Shown piece after piece: positions 23,574 to 34,773 of a stretch of DNA of 64,000 bases. Source of the DNA: Cryptomeria japonica (lineage: Eukaryota > Streptophyta > Pinopsida > Cupressales > Cupressaceae); assembly GCF_030272615.1 (NCBI RefSeq), contig NC_081413.1, positions 558,397,136-558,461,135 on the forward strand, read 5' to 3'. Below the pieces are notes generated by a model. It saw only the letters and a program-made list of their open reading frames with translations. It searched no databases and was not told where the DNA came from. Position 1 is the first letter of the stretch. Each line of letters begins with the position of its first letter. The position numbers and the translations under genes are program-made.

Positions 23574-23800
23574 GAAAATGGTTTTTCCTTTCACTTTGAG
23601 AAATCTTTCAATTATAAGTAGGCTAAACTTTTCTTTTTAATTAGTTAGCACTTTGAGTTTTCAACTTATTTTCAGAGTTTGTATGTCTGCTATGTATTCT
23701 GGTAATATGCAACATACCAAAAATGGTCGAAGCGGCTTTTAAACTAGGACTAGCCTTTTGAGAATGTAGCTAGCAGAATAAAAGTTTATGATTTTAGGTC
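23574..23800 (+). terminator. Aldolase 3' untranslated region, possible poly(A) signal
   Basis: U-rich sequence follows the stop codon, with AATAAA at 23,777-23,782, about 205 bp downstream. A second AAATAAA-type signal occurs near 23,966. Either could be used; the real cleavage site is not visible. Confidence 0.5.
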
Positions 23801-24005
23801 TTAAATTTTATCAGTCAACTACGAAGTGATGGACATTTCTCTCAATCTATCGAAAATAATAAATATGCTAGTTTATTTATCAGATTCAGTGGACAAATGC
23901 TTCCATTTTATTTAAAATTCTAATAATTTGATCTGTGGAAGCTGCCTTTGAGGATGTATGCAGCCAAATAAATTTCATAGATCTGGGTCTTTAAGTTTAT
24001 CAGTG

Positions 24006-24127
24006 GATGTTGCTTTCAATGTATCCAAATTTTAAATTTCAGAATTTTTTAAATCAGATTCAATGTGATGTTGCTTTCAATGCATCCAAATTTTAAATTT
24101 CAGAATTTTTTAAATCAGATTCAATGT
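24006..24127 (+). repeat. 61-bp tandem duplication
   Basis: GATGTTGCTTTCAATG followed by ATCCAAATTTTAAATTTC and ...AATCAGATTCAATGT occurs at 24,006-24,066 and again at 24,067-24,127 with a single visible substitution. It is therefore recent. Confidence 0.9.
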
Positions 24128-25261
24128 ACATATGCGCTTTCGTGTCATTCATATGCGGCTTTCATGTCATTCAATGTTCTAGTATCATGTTCCATTTGTG
24201 TTATTTCAATATTCTTGTATCATGTTCTGCAAGATCTTAGCAATATACTTGCCATTTTCTTCTAGTTTTCTGTTTTTTTTTTTAATATCAATATCTTTAG
24301 TTCCTTGCATTCCATAAAGATCTATACCTAATTCATTTCATATTTTATTTGTCTAATAGAAGGCATATCATTTGCTGAATTAACAGAAATAAGCATTTTG
24401 TACATTGATGTTATGCTGTTTGCATGATTGTGCAAGGATTTTATTTGTAGTATATGATAAAAGGTTATTATTGTAGTGTTCATTCTTTGCAATCTCAAAA
24501 AGAGTTAGAATTGAGGCGTGAAGTCACATCTACTCTTTAACTGTTATTCAGATAGAATCAAACATGAATGAGACACTGGCTATATCATTTTTGAGCCTGA
24601 TTGAACTTTACAGAAATGTGACAGATAAGAGGCTTTAGGAGTAGAAAACTCAGCCCATATAATACAATTTTTTCCCAAAACACCATTGTGTAGAAAAATT
24701 GGCAAATTTACAAATTCAAATTAGTTTTCAACGTTCGAAAATTTGACGATGATATCTTAATTATCATGTAACCATCATATGTGGAGTACATTAAGTGTGC
24801 ATCAGTCAGCCATGTTATTTGGCGTCTCAATTTTCTCTTTACTATTTTGATATTTCCTAAAAAGGGACCTGAGAGTAAATGCTTATGGTAGCAAATGAAT
24901 GGGTTTCTTGAATAAGATTTCAATTTGATCAAGAACTGTTGCCATTCAAGTTATGGAATGACAAAAATCACTCTGTTGGAAGATCAAAATAGTAGCGAGT
25001 GTCTGAATGGTCATGCTTCTTGTTGCATTTATATATAAAAAAATAACTATAGATGCTTCTAATTGCGGTATTTTATGTTTTAATAATGTATTTGGGAATT
25101 AAAAGAAAACATTACAAGCTCAGAAAGCTCTAGGTCAACCATATTTCATTGATTGGAAACCTTACTGAAATTAATAGCCTGATAAAGTGTAGGTTGATAA
25201 ATTGCGATAGTGTCTGTTGTTGGGTCAATGGGGGAGAGATCAAGCGAACACTTATTAGGAA
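24128..25261. other. Intergenic, no gene seen
   Basis: AT-rich flank of the aldolase gene; no motif-bearing open frame or repeat boundary was recognised on either strand. Confidence 0.5.
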
Positions 25262-26090
25262 AAGAGGGGCCAATTTTAACACTTCTGAGTAAGCTTGATT
25301 TGGTGGTGGGTCAGGAAGAGAGATAAAGCAAACACCTATTAGAGAAATTAGGGTTTATTTCAGTATGCTGGCATGTAATTTTACTGTTAAAGAGTAGTTT
25401 CTGACCTACTTTATTAATAACAATTGTGGGTTTGGGAGAGATAAAGCAAACACCTATTACACAAAGTAGAGATTATTTTAGTATGCTGGCATGTAATTGT
25501 TTTTGATATTAAAAGCAGCAAAATAAGGGTGCTGCCCTTATACAAAGACAGGTAAAAAAGGCGGCAAACAACTGGTCAAAAACAAATTTCTGACAGCAAG
25601 GGTTAAAACAAACCATTTACAACACACTAGCAGAACAGCTAGTAGCCCACGTCAAAGGTCGGTAAAAGAGGGTCCAATCTTAACACTTCTGAGTAAGTTT
25701 GATTTGGTGGTGGTGGGTCAGGAAGAGAGATAAAGCAAACACCTATTAGAGAAATTAGGGTTTATTTCAGTGTGCTGGCATGTAATTTTACTGTTTTTGA
25801 TAAGAGTAGTTTTTGACCTACTTTATTAATAAAAACTGTGGGTTAAGGAGAGATAAAGCAAACACCTATTACACAAAGTAGAGATTATTTCAGTATGCCG
25901 GTATGTAGTTTTACTGTTTTTGATATTAAATGCAGCAAAAAGAGGGTGTCGTCCTTATACAAAGAAGGGTGAAAAAGGTGGCAAACAACTGGTCAAGAAT
26001 AAATTTCTGACAGCAAAAGGCAAAACAGATCATTTACAACACACTAGCAGAGCAACTAGTAGCCCACATCAAAGGTGGGTAAAAAAATTA
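25262..26090. repeat. ~405-bp tandem duplication with inner subrepeats
   Basis: Two long units, from about 25,262 and 25,666, share AACACTTCTGAGTAAG, GTGGGTCAGGAAGAGAGATA, ACAAACTGGTCAA-like sequence and AGCCCAC(A/G)TCAAAGGT. Within each unit a ~115-bp module (AGATAAAGCAAACACCTATTA ... GC(T/C)GG(C/T)ATGTA) appears twice, giving four modules near 25,322, 25,439, 25,728 and 25,850. Each unit contains TTTTTGATATTAAA(A/T)GCAGC, which on the minus strand resembles the 3' tails of the LINE-like elements elsewhere here. Confidence 0.85.
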
Positions 26091-26990
26091 CCCACAATCC
26101 GGGGAAGAGTTTGAGAAAAGGGGATAGAACGATCTTTTCTCTCTCAAATAACAGTCCATCTAATTTTACTCTTGGAATAGTTTCAAACCTAATTTATAAA
26201 TTAAAATTGTAGATCATTCAAAACCTAATTTATTAATAAAAATTGGGAGTCAAGGAGAGACGTAAAGCAAACAATATCTCAGTCATAATGTAAGCAAAGC
26301 AAGTCATAAATTGTGGGTGTAACCAAAGCAAGTCATAATGTGCAATGTAACTGTTTATGACTTGTTTGAAAGGGTATATATTGCAAGTTAAATTGCAGAA
26401 GTGTTTTGGGTCTCTTAAAATATCACATTTTGGTCAAAATGGAGATTCAGGTTAGAAGTGTATGAGGTCTTGCATTTCATATATTCTAATTTACTCAAAT
26501 CATTAAATGTAATCAGAACAATATCATAATTATGAAAGAGTTTTTTAATATTATATTAAATTATTAAATATAAAAATTTAAATATTTATCTAACATTCAA
26601 ATACATTTAACATGAACAATTATTAATTAAATTTAAGTAAAATTTATGATATTAGCAAATTGATAAATATTTAAATAAAAGTGCATCTAAAACATTAGAA
26701 GGGGTGCCAACAAAAATGTTTTGACAATTATTTTACTAAAATAGGTGGCAATTTTAAATCTAATTGAAATTTCACTTTTTGAAAAAGTCCATTATGATTA
26801 CAAATTTTATTCATAAATGAACATGTAATGAAGTATGAGCCATGACATTTTTATTATATTTTAAAATAAAAATTTGTAAGATTTTTTTTTTCAATTGATC
26901 TTGTATGGAACTCTATGTTCACTAAGGTTTAAACCTAATTCTTCTTGATAATTTTAATTGATTTTCCTCAAATCATCTATAAGTCTGAAT
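26091..26990. other. Intergenic, no gene seen
   Basis: Very AT-rich sequence lacking convincing coding frames or repeat structure. Confidence 0.5.
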
Positions 26991-27174
26991 AGAGTTCTTT
27001 ATATAAATGGCTCTAATATATTATATAAGGTAGAGGTAATTAAGTATTAATAAATAATATATTTAATGCACATTGAAATTTAAGAGTTCTTTATATAAAT
27101 GGCTCTAATATATTATATAAGGTAGAGGTAATTAAGTATTAATAAATAATATATTTAATGCACATTGAAATTTA
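26991..27174. repeat. Perfect 92-bp tandem duplication
   Basis: AGAGTTCTTTATATAAATGG ... CACATTGAAATTTA occurs at 26,991-27,082 and is repeated without a visible mismatch at 27,083-27,174. Perfect identity in AT-rich neutral DNA implies a young event (or a collapse/expansion artefact of assembly). Confidence 0.95.
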
Positions 27175-27639
27175 AGATAGTTAAAAAGCCTTCATGCTTC
27201 CACCATCTATTGAATAAAAAGAAAAACTTGCAAATCAATTTTCAAATTACAAATTATATTCATTTTGATAATATAGGTTATAAAATTATAATCTAAGACG
27301 TCAGAAAAATATACATATTTTCAATTTAAAAAAAAAAACTATTTTCATTATCTATTGAAAATTTGTTCACATTTTATTGATTTAGTTCGCAAGCAATTAA
27401 AATCTATTACTCAATTATTTAGAATTATTATTTCACTAAGATTTATACGTTGATTTAAGTTATTTAGAATTATCTTTCTTCTTTGGATTTGACTTGTAGA
27501 CTTGGCTTGTATATGTAAAAATGGTTTCCTAACTTTAATCCCTTTTCTACTCCTATTAAATTTGTACCCTTCTGGATTCATCTTCAACATTTATCGCTTG
27601 AATACAAGGAACTAGAGATCATAGAGATTCTAGGTGTAA

Positions 27640-29388
27640 CTATTTGGGGATTTTCCTTAAAGTAGATGCAATTTTTTTTGAAAATCCTAATTTGCCTGTT
27701 AGGCTATGCCTTCTCATGGATACCTCTAAAAATCTTCCCTTCATTCTTAACATTACCTCCAAAATGGTAGCTGGTCTCAAAAGGTGTTTTTTGAAGGCCC
27801 TGATTCTGTTTGCAAGATTTGTCACCTTGGATTGCTATTTAGTCTCAAACTTGTCTGCCTCAGATTTTAGGCCTCAAGACCTCAAGCCCTAGACCTCTTT
27901 CCTGAGATCTTTCATCTAGAGTCTCGGTCTCCCTCCTTGGTTGTAATGGAAATTATCAAGCCTCAAGGAAGTGATTTCCCTCCTCAAGACCTCGAAGCAA
28001 TCCTTCAATCTTGGATTGAAGAAACCCACGAAGGGTTGATTGTAGAAATAGCGGATCAAGTTTTAGGCAAAGTTCAAGAGGGCTTGATATCAGGGAAAAA
28101 AGTGCTTCAGAGTTCTTTTGGGCAGACAAAGGCGAATGAATTAGTCCTTCTCCCTTTTGGCCCTCAAACTTAGTTGCTTAGCTTCAGTAAGAACAAGGGA
28201 GTGCAATATCATATCAGATTCAGTAGTCCTTTTCAAAATTCCAATTCCTTGTCTCCATTTCCTTTTGAGATTGGGAGATCAAACTAGGTTAAGGCCTTGT
28301 CCTATATTCAAAAGACACTAAGAATAAATGAACATTGGAGAAATATTTCCAAATACTTCTCTCATAGGCTTAGAATTGAGAATTCTTTGGATTCAAGTGA
28401 AGAAGCTAGGAATGAAATCAGTTTCATGATAGAGTTAGAGGACTTAATAAGATGGTTTTACTCAAAATTCACTAAGTATGGAGAAAAAATACCTTTTAAA
28501 TTCCAAAAGGATAAGGAAGTTAGACAATTTATTCTTTGATTCTGGCACTTCATGAATAGCAAAAAGTTGAGCCCTCAATTAAGGTTAGAAGCAGATAAGG
28601 ATTCCCCATCGGATCTAATTTCTTCTCCGTCTATCCCTCTCGGCTCATATCCTTTTCCATGCATGGAGGCCTTAGATATCTCCACTCCTCCCATACCTAA
28701 GAGAGGGAGACCTTCGGGCAGCTCCAAGCTCCAAAGAGATAAAAATTACAAAGAGTTGTTCCAATCTCAAATTGAGTCTTCAAGTCTTAAAATGGAAAAG
28801 AGAATCTTAGGGAAAAAGAATTTGAAAGGATCTCAATCACTGCCTCCTAAAAGATCTTCATATAAACACACAAGTCCTATCAAGTAAATGGGGAGTCTTT
28901 CTAAGGATCCCTTAGATATTCCTTAGCCTCAAGTGGACCTTCTTCCCTTATTGAGCCCCTCTCTAGTGTTTGACTCAGATAAGGAAAAACTTGGCATTTT
29001 CTCTCCTCTTATTGGGGAATTGGCAGTAGTTTGCGACTTCTTAGGCATCTCATCTCCACAAAGAGGAGAATTTGAGGAATCATGGCACCAAGAACAAGAT
29101 TTAATCAAGAAGATTTTGAATATGGATGAGTTAGATGAGTCTGAGACCGATTTAACCTCAACATTTATAGATGCAAAAACATTCATTGAAGGGCAAAGAG
29201 ATTTGGAATCATTTGGCATCTTGCAACAACATTCCTTTAAAAAGAAACTAGAGTGTGGCCAGTCCCCAGAGATTAGAAGAGGAAGGAAAGCTTTGGAAAC
29301 ACTTAGATCTTTGAAAGGGGAAGAATGGAATCAACTAAAAATTTCAGATCTTTGGAGCAAAGTTAAAGGGACTTCCCTTTTCCCCTAA
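27640..29388 (+). pseudogene. LINE ORF1, frameshifted
   Basis: This is the first ORF of a plus-strand L1-type LINE. The start contains NLPVRLCLLMDTSKNLP, the plant ORF1 pattern after DUF4283. A frameshift near 27,780 moves to the frame with VFFEGPDSVCKICHLG, the zinc-knuckle start. The acidic/basic C-terminal half follows in pieces at 27,937-28,173, 28,297-28,539, 28,552-28,887 (KRGRPSGSSKLQRDKN, a basic patch) and 28,933-29,388. It ends two bases before ORF2, as usual for these LINEs. ORF1 would bind element RNA. At least one frameshift and several stops (28,171, 28,537, 28,885, 28,924) inactivate it. Confidence 0.75.
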
Positions 29389-29390
29389 TA

Positions 29391-32340
29391 ATGAAGATAA
29401 TCTCTTGGAATGTATGGGGACTGAATGCCCCCCTAAAACAACGAATAGTTAGGAGATGTATAAAAAGGACCAAGCCTGAGGTGGTCTTATTGCAGGAGAC
29501 TAAATTAGACAAATAACAAATCTCCTCTTTTACAAAAAAACTAGGTTACTGGGAGGTGGTTTTAGTGGAAGCCATAGGTGCAACGGGAGGGATGGCTCTT
29601 CTGTGGAATCCTAGGAAAATATCTTTCCAACATCTCTCCTCAGATAAAAACTGGATAAATGAAAATATTTCCAACTTTCAGGAGAATATTAACATACATA
29701 TCTTCAACATTTACGAGCCTATCCAAAACAATATGAAATTAGTCTTATGAGAGGAGTTAGAAAAGTTTATGAATAATTGCTCTCAATAGTCTGTGGTGAT
29801 TTCAATTTTTTTAGTAAATTGATTAAAGGAAGTTCTTCCTAAGATTATTTCAGAGGAACAAATTGGATTTGTTCCAGGGAGATCCATTTTGGTGGAGTTA
29901 TTATAACTCAGGAATCCATTCACTCCATGCAAGTGAATAAACATCATAGTACGTTGATAAAGCTGGACATCAACAAGGCTTATGACAAAGTGGACTGGAG
30001 ATTTTTATTCAAATGTCTAGAAGCCTTGGTTTTTTCAAAAAGTTGGATTAACCTAATCTACTATTATATTTCTATTCCTCAATTATCAATGCTCGTTAAT
30101 GGATCTCCATATGGTTTCTTCGAATCTTCGAGAGGGATAAGGTAGGGTGATCCAATTTCCCCCTTCCTTTTCATCATCTTAGTTGAATCGCTAGGTTGGG
30201 CTTTTCAAAGAGTGCAACAAGTAGGTAGAGTTAAAGGGATCACAATAACAAATGCAGTCACTCATCAACAATTTGCAAATGATACAATGTTGTTTGGCAA
30301 AGCAACAAAGAGATAAGCAATCAATTTTAAGATCATTCTAAGGGCCTATTCTACTACATCAGGTCAGGTGATAAACAAAGAGAAATTAGAAATATTCTTT
30401 TTCAAAGTAAAATAAGAAATTGAATCTCAGATCCTTGCCCATCTCAACTTTAAAAAAGGGAAATTACCTTGCATTTATCTTGGTTTACCTATAGATAAAG
30501 GTATCAGATCCACAAAAGTTTGGGATCCACTGGGTCAAAAGATGGACAAGAAAATGAACTCATGGAAATCTAAATGGCTCTCATGGGCAGGTAGAATCAT
30601 CATGCTGAGAACTGTCCTTTCATCCATTTCGATCTATCTAATGTCATGTTTATCATTGTCAATTAGAGCAAATGACAATCTTGTCAAGAAAATGAGATCT
30701 TTCTTTTGGTAAGGGGCAACTGTAAAAAGGAAAATGGTTTTGATAACATGGGATAAAATTTGCACACCCAAAAATCTAGGCAAAGTAGGTCTAAGGAATC
30801 AACTATGGTAGAATAAAGCTCTATGAGCAAAACTTTCATGGAAGATATATAGTGATCCTAGTAGGAAATGGGTTAGGATCCTAAAAGGAAAATACTTGGA
30901 AGATGAGTCCAAAAGGAATCTTTCAAACAATCAATCCTCCAAAAGGATCAAGAGTTTGGAACTTCATTCTAAGTTGCAAAAATCTGATCTCAGAAAAGCT
31001 CTCTTGGAATGTCAAAGAAGGGAGTAAAGTGAGGTTTTGGTCAGATTCTTGGGGTGGATATCCAACCTGAATCTTAGTCCTAGGTCCATCCAACCTAAAA
31101 GGTATCTCAAAAAAGAACTGGGATGTTCATCTTAAAGATTATATCGTCAAGGATGAGGAGAATTTAGCATTAGGTTGGAAATGGAAAGACTTTGATGAAT
31201 TAAAAACTAATAAGGAGGAAACCTCAGCTCTTAAGGATATCCTCAAATAGAGATCATTAACTTTTAAAGAAGGACTGGATTCCATCATTTGGCTTGGGCA
31301 AAATTATGACAATTATAACTCAAAGGATGGTTATAAAACCTGTCCAAAATTAGAAGCTTGAGAAAATTGAGATCCCTGTTACTTTATGTTGGGATAAAAG
31401 TTGTCTCCCAAAAGAACACTTTTTTACATTGGCAACTCTTCAAGGTAGAATTTTAACAACACAGTAGTTCAAAAAAATTGGTTTTGCAGGGCCCTCAAAA
31501 TGTGTCCTTTGTGAGAAAGAAGAAGAATCCATCAATCATATCCTCCTATCATGCCCCTTTGCAGCTAAGTGCTGGCAATGACTATACACCAAATTAGGTT
31601 GGCTAACTGCTCTCCCAAATGATATTTTGAGTGTTTTTAGGAGTTGGCCAAAACTACATTCTTCAAGCGTCTTCCATTCCTTATGGATCTCTTCACCATC
31701 AATAACTGTTTGGGAAATATAGAAGGAAAGGAATAAAAGAGTATTTAGAGAGGAAAAAATATCATGGGAAAGGATGATTAATAGACTGGAAGCAATTACA
31801 ATAGAATAAATTAATAATGGTCTCCCCAAACATCAAGGGAAAAACTCTCAATTCTCTTGGTGGGATAGTAAGATGATTTCAAATTGGTATGGGCTAAATA
31901 TTCCCTCCTTTGTAGGGTGGGGGGAGAGGGGGGGGGAGGAGACTTCCAAACTAAGAAAGACAACAGTATGGAGTCCTCCGATAGTACGCTGGTTTAAACT
32001 TAATTTTGATGGTGCCTCCAGAGGCAATCTAGGCGTTTTTGGGATGGTTGCATCATTCATTCCACATATGGTATAATCTTAGCTAAATTATCCAAATCAT
32101 TACCAATTGACACTAACAATGTTGCAAAGATACAATTAGTCACAAAGGGTCTTTCTTTATGCAGAGAAATTGGCTTAAAAAAGATTCTGCAATTATAATT
32201 AATTCTCTAAGGTCTGGCTCGACCCCAAATTGGAAACTCAATGCATTTCTTAGCAAAGCCATCAAGATTCTCAAGGCCTTTGAAGTATACACTATTAATC
32301 ATGTATCCAGAGAAGTCAATATATTGGTGGACTAAAACAT
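29391..32340 (+). pseudogene. LINE ORF2 (EN, RT, zf-RVT, RNase H), deleted and broken
   Basis: ORF2 begins MKIISWNVWGLN at 29,391, the endonuclease start, with EVVLLQETKLDK near 29,480 and the endonuclease CGDFN motif near 29,797. Directly after that motif the sequence jumps to the reverse transcriptase start (LKEVLPKIISEEQIGFVPGR, 29,822-29,880). The C-terminal endonuclease and linker are therefore missing. RT continues with LDINKAYDKVDW, then GDPISPFLF near 30,150, and a degenerate FADD box (FANDTMLF) near 30,277. A zf-RVT-like region lies near 31,400-31,600, and RNase H begins VRWFKLNFDGASRGN near 31,985 and ends about 32,340. Many stops and frameshifts: inactive. Confidence 0.85.
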
Positions 32341-32370
32341 TATGAAGGCAGAAGTCATTGAGGATGACAA

Positions 32371-32514
32371 GGACAAGGAATTATTTTTAATTTTTAATTT
32401 TCAATATTCAAGTTCTAACAACCTTTTTGTTCTAATTCCCATGGACAAGGAATTATTTTGAATTTTGAATTTTCGATATTCAAGTTCTAACAACCTTTTT
32501 GTTCTAATTCCCAT
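32371..32514 (+). repeat. 72-bp tandem duplication
   Basis: GGACAAGGAATTATTTT ... CAAGTTCTAACAACC ... TCTAATTCCCAT occurs at 32,371-32,442 and 32,443-32,514 with few differences. It lies just after the end of LINE ORF2. Confidence 0.9.
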
Positions 32515-33262
32515 TTCTCTTAACCAAGACAAGTTCAAAGGATTTTAGTACGGGGGCATGCTTCTTCCCGTTAAGACTTTGATAAGATAGAGGCATCAAC
32601 TGCCTCCAATAAGCATTTATTGGCATTGGTCGACTAGAAATTCAAAGTTTTATTGTGACAACTTGTATTTTAAATGTCAGATGGGTTCCATTCAAAGAAG
32701 GCCTTGTTTATCCAACCTTCAATCTTAAGTGACCAAATGCTAGGGGTTGATTAATTAATCCTAATTTAGCTAATTTTTTAAAATTTGGATATGCATTTAT
32801 TTCACGGTGGGTGGATCTCTCCTCTTGCAAAAGATTTTTCTTGGTAAGTGGTCTCATTACTCGACCATTTTATTTATCCTTTCACCCCCTCCTTTTTTGG
32901 CGGAGACAACTTTGCTAGCTATTCTCTTTGCTATTAATGATTAGACTGTTTAGAGTGGTATTTCAGTACTCTTGCCGAGTATAGAGGAGTTAATTGTCAA
33001 ATGGTTGACTAAACAGACAAGAGTTGTTGAATATGTAATTTGTAGCCTATAAAGATGATAAAGTTTTCTTTCCAAGAATTGGCATTAAATTGATTTGATG
33101 GATGGAGTAAAGGGCGTCCTTTCTCTCTATTTCAAGAAACTTCGATATCCAACAAGCTTTCTATCATTCTTTTCACTGCTCTTCTTTCCACTTTCTGTTT
33201 TATCTCGAGGCTGACTCTCTCTTCTAGTTTTTTTTGTTGATTGTAGGTCAAGTTCAGGTGTT
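32515..33262. other. No gene seen; leader of the unknown ORF
   Basis: Noncoding sequence between the LINE and the unrecognised ORF. TTTTTTGTTGATTGTAGGTC at 33,229-33,248 resembles a 3' splice site just before the ORF, but no donor can be assigned. Confidence 0.4.
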
Positions 33263-34003
33263 GTGCCAATGGATTCTCCCATTTGTTTGAAATCCTCTAA
33301 AAGGCAAATGACATTTATAGGAAAAATTAGTGAGAAAAGAATGCAAGAGGGCCTATTGCATTACCATTTCATCATCTTGAGGGTGGTTAAACTAATCTTG
33401 GGTGATCCTTTCTTGAGAACCACCCATAAATATAGAGTGAATAGTGAAATCCCAACGGTCTTTCTAGCAACCATTCTCCATTGTGGCCTTTCAAAGAGAA
33501 AAAATGATATTCCTTGTAGGAATGTCTTCAAATGCGACCTTTTGGTTGGGCTAGACCAAGTCCTCTGGAATCTTGATGAAGAATTGACAATCTTGTTGCC
33601 AATAGACTTTGGGGTCACATTTAAGAATGAGAAAAGACCCCCTAGGTTCCGTATTTTATGTATTTAGGACATGAGGACTTTCAATTATAGAAGGTTCACC
33701 ATTGAGAAGAATGCTAATTTCTTATGGCCTCTCTTCAAGCAGACCAAAAATGCTAGAGAAGTTTGGATTGAAAATTTCTTTGATTTTCATTGGTTTTAAG
33801 ATTTTGCTTCAGAGGAGAGATTGAAGGATTGGCTAGAAGAGCTTTGTGACATCTAGGCAAACAATGGAGATGAACCAGACCAAGTGGTTGAATGCTTCTC
33901 TGAGCTGAAGCAGATTGACTGGGGCAAATGCATTCCAACCATCATAATCGACTCTGCGAATGATCCATCACTCACTCCAGGTTCGCCATCCTCGATTGGA
34001 TAA
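33263..34003 (+). pseudogene. Unrecognised protein family, broken copy A
   Basis: I do not recognise this family. The frame is open from 33,263 to 33,665, then continues in the same frame through TAG/TAA stops (33,665, 33,798, 33,855) to TAA at 34,001, so the ancestral protein was about 240 residues. Residues 14-130 align with the ORF at 43,388-44,008: KRQMTFIGKISEKRM against KQQMAFTGDIKEDRL, VVKLILGDPF against AVKKLLGEEY, a shared LDEELTI/VDEDLTI with conserved Asp-Glu/Asp, and PPRFRIL against VPRFPIL. The C-termini share an I-x-ID ... PSxxPxSPSS tail. There is no signal peptide, membrane helix or zinc motif. It follows a LINE and ends about 200 bp before a LINE-like tail at 34,205-34,253. 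Confidence 0.6.
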
Positions 34004-34204
34004 TCTCTTTATCTCAACATTTTCAGTTTTCATTGTTCCTTTTTGATAGTTCATCTAGTTATATCTAGTAGTTTTATCCAACTCTTGAACTTTCAAGTTT
34101 CTGGCTCTGCTCAGTATTATTTCTAGGCATTTTGTAATTATTTTTTGATCTTGTTTTGGACTTGTAAACTTCAAAATATTTATTATTCTAAGTATATATT
34201 GTTT

Positions 34205-34253
34205 ATATTAATATATAATTTTGTCAGCTAATGCCCTTTAGTGATATAAAAAA
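34205..34253 (+). repeat. LINE-like 3' tail
   Basis: TTAATATATAATTTTGTCAG, then CTAATGCCCTTTAGTGATAT and an A6 run. It resembles the retroposon tail at 41,653-41,700 (minus strand: TTTTGGCTTCAGCC, TTTTACCGATC, A12). It may be the 3' end of the LINE at 27.6-32.3 kb, or of a separate retroposon carrying the unknown ORF. No target duplication was found. Confidence 0.45.
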
Positions 34254-34342
34254 CTCAAAAAGTAAATGGAAAATGCAATTGATGAAGAATTAGGGTTGAG
34301 AATGTTGGCAACTTCTTTAGATCTTAGTTGATGTGTTATAGC

Positions 34343-34713
34343 TGTTGATATGTGGTGACTGATCAACAAAGTACTATACACTCAACAAAGTGGTGTAAAT
34401 TTTTTTTTGGACGTTTTTGTTGATGAAAACCAACATTGTAATAAAACCCTAAAAAAGCCAACTTTGTTTGTTGCCCAAAAAATGCATGTTATAAGCAGCA
34501 GGGATGCTTAAGGCATTGTGAGGTTGATGTAATATTTTTGCTAGATAATAAGAAAGATTGGACGACTGTGTATGGTGGACGTAACCCATTTTGGGTGAAC
34601 CACGTTAAATCTCCGTGTTATCTGTGTCCTGTTTTATTTCTTTATCTTTTGTATTTAGATATGCATATAATTGTTAGTTCATATTTGCTTCAGATCTGCT
34701 TGAAACCCTAACA
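34343..34713 (+). repeat. 5' LTR of the copia element
   Basis: The LTR is 371 bp. Compared with the 311-bp 3' LTR it carries about 60 extra bases (34,385-34,450, including a T-run and GTTGATGAAAACCAACATTG) and otherwise differs by scattered substitutions. Confidence 0.95.
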
Positions 34714-34715
34714 AT

Positions 34716-34726
34716 TGGTATCAGAG
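34716..34726 (+). promoter_or_regulatory. Copia primer-binding site
   Basis: TGGTATCAGAG, complementary to the initiator tRNA-Met 3' end, lies three bases after the LTR end at 34,713. Confidence 0.9.
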
Positions 34727-34773
34727 TGAGGTTTTCTGTAAATTGGCAGGAATTTCAGATTTGAGTGGGAGTA

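Noticed and set aside
34251-34268. Target duplication for a LINE ending at 34,253 (ACTCAAAAAG)
   Set aside because: The only upstream partial match (24,490) is nine bases in the wrong place; not convincing.
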